Assembly (NCBI GenBank): GCA_020536535.1
Contig: JAHLWZ010000902.1
Location: forward strand, 1 to 53,247
Reading direction: 5' to 3'
Length of the DNA: 53,247 bases
DNA from: Pelomyxa schiedti
Lineage: Eukaryota; Evosea; Pelobiontida; Pelomyxidae
Shown one piece after another: positions 44,434-53,247 of the stretch; position 1 is the first letter of the stretch, and each line of letters starts with the position of its first letter. Position numbers and translations under genes: made by a program. Under the pieces are notes generated by a model. The model did not search any database and was not told the origin of the DNA. It saw nothing but the letters and a program-made list of their open reading frames with translations.

Positions 44434-47400
44434 ATGGACCGTTTGACATTGCCGCCGCTTGACGACGCCGGGTTCGGGCCCCGGGACGAGGCCTGCGATT
44501 TGTCTGCCCTTTTGGAAGAGATGGACGAGAGCCACGATGGGCCCCCACGCGACGGGTCGCGAGAAGCGTCGCCCGCCCCGCCCCTTGGATGGAGGCAAGC
44601 CGCGCCGCCTAGCGCCCACCCTGAGCCCGCACCCGCGCCCGACCCCGAGGTGGAAGCTGAGCCCCAGCCTGCCTCCACCACCACGAGCCGGAGCAGCAAG
44701 GGAAAGTCTCCCCGGGCACCCGAGACGCAGCCCGGCACCGCGAGCAAGAGCAAGAGCGCAAGCAAGAGCGGCAGCAGGAGCAAGAGCGGAAAGGTCAGCA
44801 GTAAGGACACCCCCGGGATGGCGTCGCCTGCCGAGTCGGACGACGGGGGGGGCACGGCGTACTACTTGAACGAGCAAGTGGCCGAGGACAGCGTGGACGA
44901 TCACGGCCAGTTTTCCATCCAGCACTCCCAGAGGTGCTCGGCCTCGGCTTCAATTGTGGGACTGGAAAACATCTACCAGAGCCTGATGTATTTCAACCTG
45001 TGCCCGTTCACTGTGGGAATGTCCACTCTGTTCCAGTATATGGTTGAGGCCCCTGCCCCAATTGGCTTGATGATACCAAACAAACACCTGATCGTGGACA
45101 CTCCTTTGGATGTCTATCCCACTGATTTACCTGCTTCTTTACAGGTTCCTCTTTTTTTCTTTTTACTCCCAATCTTCTACCAATCTTGGGGCCGACCTTA
45201 GAAATGACTTTTTTCACCATAGATTCACAATATTGAGGCGGCTTCTCAAAAGGGTTTATTTTCTAAGCCCCTTTTGAGTCGAATTGTAAAGCGACAGGCT
45301 CTTCTTGATGTATAGTTTGATATTCCCATCTTTACCAGTCCTGACGAAAACAAGACAGCTGAGCTTGCAACATGTACCTTCATACATAATATTTCAGCCA
45401 GTTGCACAGTATGATACACCCTTTGAAGCTAATATCCGTGCGGGTTGTAACCCTTCTCCAGTTGAATGGTGTACCTCTGCTATTCTATCCAAGTGGAAAA
45501 ATTCTGCAAATCATGAGTGCGTTGCCAAAGTTAGTTTTTAATCGTACCAAACTACAACAAGATGTCATTATAGTGAGCACTGACCAACCTCACCCATCAA
45601 ACATTGCTTCTGTGGAGCTTCCTGGATCTATCAGACAAATTTGTAGTATGTCGGATTGAAATTTCTACCCTGAGAATTTAATAAAAACCCCGTTAGTTTC
45701 GTTGGATGACAATGTACTCTTTGTTGCATGCAGCACATACTATTTTGTCTATGTATTCAGTGTCGATCTACCAAGTAATGACCAGAGGTTTGCCTCAGCC
45801 CCTTAAACAGGTTTAATGCACTTAATGGCATCAGTCTTTCAAAAGTCAAATTTGAACCCCTGCATATCCTTCCATTTCAAAAAGAAATTTTGTGTACCAG
45901 CATTTCACAGGTCAATGGGATCCCGTGCATTGCAGTGGCGTGCGGTGATAAATCACTATTCTACTGGGACAGCATGTATATTGGACCTTTTTGCTGTTAC
46001 GTATTTCAACTCTTTCAGGATTGGAAAGAAAGTGTGCATAATGGAAACAGAACAACCTGTTGAAACTATGGAACCGGCAACAGACGCCCCTTCCGCAGTG
46101 CCGTTGTCTTTTGCAACCATGGAAACCGTGAAGAAATTTATGGTAGTAGCATTTGGGGCACACTGCCGCCTCTTGATTGTGGCTTCAGCTTGGAATGTTT
46201 TCACCTTGGATTTTACATATGTAGCTTCTTTCAAAACCCTGTCCTAGTTACAATTCATTCTCAGGCCTTCTCCACTGTCAAGAAAAAAACGGACAAAAAA
46301 GAAATACTTACAATAAAAAACGAGCTCTTAAGCACTCGTATTACTGCCATGGCCGTTCACCCACGGAACCCTTTCATTTTCAGTGTTTCTACACCTTCGT
46401 GTATATATCTTTTGGATAGCCGTAAAAGGCAACAACAGGTACACAGCTTAAGTGAATATTTATTTGACTCATTTTGATGAGCCATTACTTTTTTTCGAAC
46501 CAAAAGGGCAGTTCACCAAATTCATGTTTTTCCTCATGCCATGTCCTGAGGATGTCATCAGTTAACCTTCTAAACTTCCACTATGCTCTCAGTCACATAC
46601 CCTAGATACTCTAATTGCATGCCCTGTAAGTGGAAAGATTGTTGCCTATCACTTCAGAACTGTGCTTGTTGTTTCCTCCCAAGAGTCTGAGCAGTCATAT
46701 AGGCTTCCACGAGGTACTGTTGACTGTGCTTACCATAATAACACATAACTAGTCCTGCCTCCTGTGCCTTTGGGGGACCAGCAGCTTCCTTTTCCAGATC
46801 CTCATGAACTGAATCCTGTTAGGGCAAGGTACGGGGGCTCCTGGGTTCTGGCGGGTGCCAGTGCAATTGGATGCTCGTCAAACTTTGCACTCTTTCAAGT
46901 TACTGATAGAGGAGACGTCTGGCGGCAGCACTTCAGCTTCATGCGAGATTGTTATGCACCTTGTTGTAAGTTCTCTGGCTGATTTTATTATTCCTTGTTG
47001 ATATTTGGTACAAAAAAGGTAGGGCGTTTACAAGCAAAGCTTGTTATGAATTTCAAAGAAGCCGGTTGTGTTCCAGTGACACTTTAAAAGACTTCTCTAT
47101 AGTACCAGGTCTCTTTTCCTTTTTCTACGTTTCCTTTGTTGTTTGGCAAACCAAACTTCAGGAATGCAACGCATATGGGACTGTAAGCGCTTCCAACTTC
47201 TGTTGCTTTTGACCTGCAATCAGATATGGACTCTATTTCACCTCTCAAGAAAGTCAGGTGTCCTGCAACTGATGCATTCGAAAACAATGAATCACGGCTG
47301 CAGGAGTTCCGTGATACTTGCAATTTTCCACAGACTTTGTGTGTCTCACACTCGGGGGGGGGGGGGTATTATATTCTTACGTAATGACCAGATTGAACTT

Positions 47401-48006
47401 GTCTAAAAACCATCGTAATTGGACAATTCCCGATCTAGTTAGCACTGCCAACTCCCTGAATGACGAATTATGCCCAGTTAGTGTCGAACGCTTTGAAAGT
47501 ACCTGTCTAGAAACTTCGGAAACTGATTAATCCTTTTCACAGAAATGGCTCCTGCAGATGTTCCTGAATACCTGGCCACAGTAACAACCACTCCATTTGG
47601 GACACATGCTCCCAGAGAACAAGAAGCAAGCACCAGCACCCCGGCTTCTGAATGGTCAGCTCTCATGCTAGAAATATGCACCCCTTACTTCCAGCGTTCT
47701 GAACTAAAACAAATGTCCGAAGAAGCATCAACAGAGGTGGAACATCTGGCTTCCGGCTGGTGTGTTTTGCTCTTGCAGTGCACTCAACACACACCAATCC
47801 CAATCAATTGTCTAATACAAGCAAACTTACAACAAAACATACACCACTTCAGGGAAAAGAAAGGGTATCCAGACCCCCCAATGTCTGAACTCTTGAGGAA
47901 GTGGAACCTGTCTGGAGATCCAGTACCTGACTCGCCAATTGTTGAACCCGACGCCGAGGAGTCCGACGACGCCGAATCTGACTCGGGCACCTCAGACTCA
48001 AGCTGA
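44434..48006 (+). CDS. Unidentified multi-exon protein with beta-propeller-like strands
   Basis: Not recognised. Exon 1 (44434-45144, 237 codons) is disordered and GC-rich for about 150 residues (SKSGSRSKSGKVSSKDT) and then folds (ENIYQSLMYFNLCPFTVGM). Later exons alternate beta-like strands: QQDVIIVSTDQPHPSNIASV, NVLFVACSTYYFVYVFSVDL, VNGIPCIAVACGDKSLFYWD, TRITAMAVHPRNPFIFSVST then CIYLLDSRK, and GGSWVLAGASAIGCSSNFAL. These look like degenerate WD blades. The last exon has a helical part (PYFQRSELKQMSEEASTEVE) and an acidic tail of Asp/Glu/Ser ending at TGA 48004-48006. A nuclear transcription or scaffold role would fit (Pol I factor TAF1C/Rrn6 has comparable build) but is a guess. A run of 13 G at 47354-47366 falls in or beside an exon. 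Confidence 0.5.
47354..47366 (+). repeat. Homopolymer G(13)
   Basis: Uninterrupted G-run, rare elsewhere in the window, next to coding sequence. A likely spot for length error in sequencing. Confidence 0.95.
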
Positions 48007-48420
48007 TTCTTTGTCTCGGACCAAACGGCCCCTTTTTCAAAATGAAAAATTTTGTCTTTTTCCTTGGAAGGAGAACACTCACCTATGGTGAGTACGAGGA
48101 CGTACCTGAGTACAATGATTCTGGCTGTCCAAGGGTTGTTGGAAGGCTTGTTGTCGTTTTGGTTGAGGGATTGGCGACGAGGTCATGCCCTTGCTGCTCG
48201 AAACCCTCCAGTGCCCAGGTGCCTCGACGATCCCAGACCGTGGCGTTTGTGTCGTGTCAACCAGCCCAGAGTGTGCTTGTCTCGATAGGAACACATTCTT
48301 GACGAGACCAAAGCGCGGACGTAGTTGACGTCATCTCTTTCACTGCAACTGCGACCAACGAACCGCGTACTGATGCCGCGATTCGAGTTGGTTGCGTAGA
48401 GGTTTTCGAGTAGTGCGTTT
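48007..48420. other. Intergenic stretch
   Basis: Moderately GC-rich between the stop at 48006 and the small frame at 48421. Overlapping short frames on both strands, none convincing. No repeat or RNA gene seen. Confidence 0.4.
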
Positions 48421-48609
48421 ATGACTTACAATAGGACAAAGAACGAACAACACAATAAGTTCCAACATCCTCCCGAGACAGAAACTGTTCGGTCACTTTC
48501 ATGCACCTACAGGGAGTGGGATTCAAAGAACACAAGTCCGGGATTGTATGTTCAACGGCCTGCAAAACCCAGGTGCTTTATTTCGCTGCCACTAAACTGG
48601 GTGCTTTAG
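48421..48609 (+). CDS. Possible small protein or first exon
   Basis: ATG 48421 opens a frame of 62 codons beginning MTYNRTKNEQHNKFQHPPET. A GT donor after AAACCCAG at about 48571 and a candidate acceptor CTTTCAG at about 48712 would add a short basic end. No family is recognised. It lies between the beta-propeller-like gene and the 3' end of the minus-strand kinase, and could be non-coding. Confidence 0.2.
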   Translation: MTYNRTKNEQHNKFQHPPETETVRSLSCTYREWDSKNTSPGLYVQRPAKPRCFISLPLNWVL

Positions 48610-48764
48610 AGCCTCTATTATTATTGCAATTGAATTTCTCGCACTTGTAGGTGTTGAGGTTGTTCATGTGTATGAGTGAGGGTAATGGGTGATGATGACT
48701 TTGACTTTCAGGAAGAGAATAGGAATGCTCTCATGCCAGCTCTAAGACCAACCCTGTGAAGTCG

Positions 48765-51390
48765 CTAAGGCCGAAAGCTTCTGGAAGTAAACATAGTGCC
48801 CAGTGGGGTCTTTGTTGGTGTTAGTTGTGTTGTAATTAGAGCGGGTGTAGGCAGGGGAGGAGAACAGAGAGAGATGAAGGGTGAAGGGGCAAACCGCAAA
48901 TATGTGGCCTCAAGGACAGCAAAGTTGGGTCTGAGTTCAAGTTGGAGTAGAATTGGTCCCATGGCATTACTGGGTGCCTTTGCAAGAACAAACCCCCGGC
49001 CGCCAGCCACGTGGAGCGTGCCTTGGTGCTGGGGCACAGCAGCTCTGCTCGAATCATCCTGAGAGTATATGCCACGTGATACATACATTCGGGTCGCTAG
49101 AACAGTTGAGACATCTTAACTCATAACTCACAAACCACAAATCACATGACATCACATCGGCATACCTTGGCGGGTTCTATTGCCAAACAATCTTGGATCA
49201 ACTTCACCTGGAAAAAATCATCATCACGAAGAAAGAAGTGGTAAAACCCACCAGGCGCACAGGCAGGGCTTCACGACTCTCCCAGTACTGATTTGGAATG
49301 ATCTTAAGATGATCCCCACCACCATTGGAGAACTTAGAAACAAGAAAATTGTGGTCAACGCGCTCAGGGTAGTAAGGTGGTTTCCTTGAGAGAATCTCAC
49401 ACATAAGTACCCCAAAAGAGAAGCTAAAACAAACATCATCAGTGTGAGTGGGGAAAAATAATGAAGCCTCGTACATGTCAGATTTGTAAGAGATATGCTC
49501 GTACAGGACAACTTCAGGGGATAGATAGGGTACTACAGTGAAGTGATGAGAAGGAAGAATGATGGAAGAATGTACTCACAGGTTCCTCGATCTTGTCCAC
49601 TCTGGTAGATCTGTTCTATTGGTCTGCAATCAGGAATGTCAATGGCAAGTCCAAAGTCGGAAAGCTGTGTTGTGTTAAGGTCATTGATCATTCCAAAAGA
49701 AAAAAAGAGGAGCCGTTACTTTGCAATCCAAAGTTTGAGCCAGCAGAAAATTTTCCGGCTTCACATCTCTGGTTAATTTATTTTTTGGGGATAGATTGTT
49801 ATTGAGGGAGGAGAAAGAGAAAGAGAAACTTGGGGTTAGTTTGAGGGAGGTTATTTAGAATTATTAAGGTGACAGTCAAGCCTACGCACGAGTGAATTAC
49901 TCGATCTTCATGTGCCCAGTGCAGACCCAGAGCCTGTGCATGGGGTGGAAATGAGTATGGTGTGGTGAGTTACGTAGAATAATATTGTGAGAGTGCTGGT
50001 GACAGTATACCGCCTTCTCTGCAACGTAGAGAATGTCAGGCAATGCCAAAAATGGCGAGTTCAAATTCAAGGCCTCTATGATGGATCCTGGTGCACCGCT
50101 GTACACCAGAGCATGAATATCGCATTCCAATAGCTCCAACATCAATGCTAAATCGTTGCCTTGCCAAACGGGTCGACAAAGTTGAACGATATTCGGTCCC
50201 CCATTCACCTTCCTGTTGATGATGATGAATGAATTGTCAACTTGGCGGGAGATAGTCAAGGAGCAAGAAAGACAAACTTAAAGATATTCAACTCATATTC
50301 AGCGCTTGCGAGACTCGTGGCTGATGTTTTGGCATCCTTGAAGAGCTTCATCGCTATCTGCGCACCATGACATGTTCCTTTTTTTTGTTGTTTAGTTTTG
50401 TTGAGAGAAATTCCAGATATACTTTCATCAATCAATCACAAAATTCAAGAGAACACAAGCCAACACATCACGATAAAACCAAGGCAAGACATTAATACAC
50501 ACCTTTATGCACAACACCATAACCGCCAGAGGCCAGTTTTGGCCCAATAGTGGTGTCGTCCGCCGTCTTGTATGCACCAACGCTCGCCGCGGCAGTTTCA
50601 CTCGCAACAGAAGAGGAAGAAGGAGGTGTTGTGGTGGTCGCAACTGCTGCTGAAGACGAAACGACTACGATCACCGGTGGCCTCGGCACCAGAGCCACCG
50701 GCGGCAGCGGGAGTGGGTGGAGTTGCTGTTGCTGATTCACAAAGGGCCCTCCTGAATTGTTGTTGTTTGCCGCGGCTGCGGTGGTTGGTTGCGGTTGCTG
50801 AGGCCCCTGGGACGGCGCGCGAGGAGGAGGAGGTGGTGGCGAGTTATGGGACTGCGGCTGTGCCGAGTAGAGTCCAAGGGGTGAGGCATAATACTTGAAC
50901 GAGAATGACGGGAAATCTGTGGCTATTTCCCACAATCGGCCTTTTTTCCAAAGCATCGTCTTGTTGAGGTGATCAATGGCGGCCTCCATGTCGTCCAGCG
51001 TGTAGAATTTAATGTAAATCTTGCGCCTGCCATCCACGCACACGCGGGCTGTCTTGGGGCCGAGATTGACATAAGAAACGGGGTCCACACTGATCTTTAG
51101 TGAGCCAAATAAAACAACAACAACACGAAAATGGCACCAGAAAACCACGAAGAAGAAGAAGTGGTTTTTGAAAGAGACTTACGCAATTATGGGCGGTGTC
51201 ATTTGACGAAGTGCCTCGACGATGGTCCCGTTCACACGAGCAACATCCCCTTTGTTGCATCTTTGTTCCAACGAAGCGATGTAATCTGGCCTATCGAAGT
51301 AATCTGGGTGGGCGATCACTTGGTTTCCTTGCATGACTCTCTGGTGACGCGCGAGATTTTGCTGGTCGCCCCCGGCTTGTTTGGATTTTT
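48765..51390 (-). CDS. Divergent Ser/Thr protein kinase
   Basis: Exons rebuild a kinase domain: glycine loop IGPKLASGGYGVVHKG, ATP lysine in IAMKLFKDAKTS, hinge region LALMLELLECDIHALVY, catalytic loop VIHSDVKPENFLL, SDFGLAIDIPDCRP, activation end GTLPYLSPEVVLYEHISYKS, then SFGVLMCEILSRKPPYYPER. The HRD motif reads HSD (Ser for Arg), while Asp, Lys and Asn of the loop are kept, so activity is plausible with altered activation-loop control. Before the kinase lie DYIASLEQRCNKGDVARVNG, a small globular piece (GRRKIYIKFYTLDDMEAAID) and a Pro/Gln/Ser-rich linker with runs of P, N, Q and T. After it a tail ends SRSFRP at 48765. The gene may start further upstream (ATG 51754, MSELLQGTGGIVALQ), but that join is not established. 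Confidence 0.78.
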
Positions 51391-51759
51391 AAGAAAAAGA
51401 AAATCTGAGATCTCTTTCATCACCAGACCATATTTTTGGTGTTAATGAAAGCATGATTGAGGAAGGGCATCTGATGTTACTCGGTGACTGTTGATAAATA
51501 TTTTTTGCTTCTTGGAAGTGTTCTCTCTTGTCGTTTGGGTTTTCAGTTCCAAAGACCATCTCCTTGGAATGAATCATCAGATAGACTAGAATGTAGTGGA
51601 TTTGGTTGTTTCTCTGTGAAGAGGGCACTTGTTGTCGTTGTCGCTACAGTTGTTGGGGGTGTTTGTGCTGCACATGGGGAAGAATGGTGACTCGGTAACT
51701 GGGTAATGCCTGCAGTGCTACTATGCCTCCAGTGCCCTGCAGCAGTTCACTCATCCTTC

Positions 51760-53247
51760 GCCAGCAAGAGGGAGTTGGCGGGTTTGTCTTTGGCCGTTCC
51801 AAGGCAGTGGCGCAGTCCAGGAATCTCCTCCTGCGAATGTGGTTGTTTGTTTGACTAGCTGACTGTGGTCGCTGTGGCTGTGGCTACTGGCTGGCCATAG
51901 TGAATGCATGGCGCCATCCATTCACTCAAGCATCTGTGAGTGTTGCTGTATTAATCGGCATGGTGCTAGTGGCCTGAACTGAATGTTCGTGACCATGGAT
52001 CCCTCAAGATTGAGTGGAATGTGGTTCTGGCTGGTTCAGAACGTCTGAGGTCCCGGGAGGTTACCCTGGGTGCACGAAATTTATGTTTGCATTCTGTTCC
52101 TGCACTTATGGGCCAGCCAAGCAATTTGGTTTGGCGTGTGATTTGAGCAATCCCATGGTCCAACAGATAGGACTAATGCTAGCTGCCCAAGCAAAACACC
52201 AGCTACAGATATAGATCTTTTTATACATCACCTAGGTCGATTGTCGCTATGCCAGGGGTTGATGGCTAAAACCCTCCCAAGCAAATACCTCCTGCAGATA
52301 GAACCAGAATTTGATTTAGATTTCTAATTTGCTTGCAAAAGGAAACAACCTCTTAGCTTAAGCTGTTGGCTGACCAAAAACCCAGCTAGATTTAGCTGGG
52401 GTAGCACTGCTGTCACAGCCATTGCATGCTTTGGGGTTGATCCTGCCCAAGTGATTAGAAAAGTTATCACCACGTGCATATGTCACTCTGAGGTTTTTGT
52501 CCAATTCAGAACAGCACAAAAAAAACCCAACGCTGTTGATGACACCAAAGGATTTGGTTTCGTTGAACCTGATGATAACGGAGTGAGTTACCGAAAGGTT
52601 TGATTTCCCTGCATTGGAAAATTGCGAAGTTAGAGCGGCGAACCGAGGCGCCAAGGCACGTGATGCACCCCTGGGGCACGTCACCTGTCTTCGCAGTCGC
52701 CTTACATCTTGTTTTGTAGTACTACTAAGTACGGGGAAATAAAAAAAAAACCTACGTTTGCCCGTACGTTCGCGTTCCCTTTTTTTTTTCTTTGTGTCGC
52801 AGAACGAATTTTGTCGCGGCTCTGTGTCAAAAGGGGCGGCACCTCTCACACAGAGATCTTGCCTGGACCCTTTGTCGTCTGTACCGCCGTTACCAACACA
52901 CCGTGCCCCTTTGACCTGACTTTGTAAACCCTCAGTTGCGCAAAAATTTGCGAAATTTCGCCACGTGGTGTCTTTATACTTCAATTTCTTCAAAACAAAT
53001 CATAAAATAAAAAAAACCCAGTGGACCAACTCTACCGCAAGCATCTTCGTAGTCATCTTCGTAGTCGTGCATCGCACGGAAGGTATTACAATTCATTTTA
53101 CATCGAGACGCTTTTCTTATACACCCACGTATCGTTTAAGCACTAATTTACCACAAAATCACCTTACTTTACCTCCACGCCTAATATTGATTTGCAGAGA
53201 GGATGGATGGTCTCTGTAGAAATTCCTCTGAGCAGTATAAATTTCCT
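51760..53247. other. Right-end stretch without an identified gene
   Basis: A minus-strand frame of 211 codons (52358-52993) is the longest; it starts MKKLKYKDTTWRNFANF and ends SSWVFGQPTA. Composition changes along it, with a lysine/arginine run coded by a T-tract, and I see no family. Other frames are shorter. The last 250 bases are AT-rich. Confidence 0.3.

Noticed and set aside
1-53247. tRNA genes, CRISPR arrays, transposases or reverse transcriptases
   Set aside because: Looked for TTCGA-type T-loops with acceptor pairing, regular spacer arrays, and DDE or YxDD motifs; none found by eye.

Overview
The window is eukaryotic nuclear DNA from a gene-dense, intron-rich protist. Genes lie on both strands, intergenic gaps are usually a few hundred bases, and most coding exons are separated by introns of about 40-120 nt (GT...AG, often with a CTAAC-like branch sequence near the 3' end). 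The gene set (Rab GTPase, exocyst Exo84, DDX1, Tousled-like kinase, PRKRIP1, PIF1, VIT/VWA protein, ankyrin repeats of the xWL type) fits an amoebozoan. An archamoeba such as Pelomyxa is my best guess, but only from general appearance and not from any search. I found no tRNA, rRNA, CRISPR array or complete transposon.

Layout, left to right: partial VIT/VWA-domain gene (-); short repeat-bearing candidate gene and a poorly coding stretch (1.5-3.6 kb); PRKRIP1-type splicing protein (+); BAH/chromodomain-like DNA cytosine methyltransferase resembling plant chromomethylases (+); ankyrin-repeat protein (+); secreted, probably GPI-anchored beta-helix protein (+); unidentified gene (-); NYN-nuclease protein with duplicated PSP1-like repeats (+); unidentified helical protein (+); Rab8/1-like GTPase (+); peroxiredoxin-like protein with a predicted lipidated N terminus (-); DDX1 helicase (+); divergent Hsp70 (-); Exo84 (-); Ap4A phosphorylase/ATP adenylyltransferase (-); RING/B-box/coiled-coil protein apparently continuing into a glycine-rich domain (+); SANT-like domain plus Tousled-like kinase locus (+); HEAT-repeat-PIF1 helicase (+); unidentified multi-exon gene with beta-propeller-like strands (+); and a divergent protein kinase (-). 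The last 1.5 kb holds nothing I can name.

There is no operon logic. Recurrent themes are chromatin and RNA (methyltransferase, TLK, PIF1, PRKRIP1, DDX1, NYN nuclease) and membrane traffic (Rab, Exo84). Many first coding exons are strikingly GC- and CpG-rich while downstream exons are AT-richer, which is interesting beside a DNA cytosine methyltransferase. Exon joins were made by eye from reading frame and family similarity. Gene spans run from start codon to stop codon and include introns.
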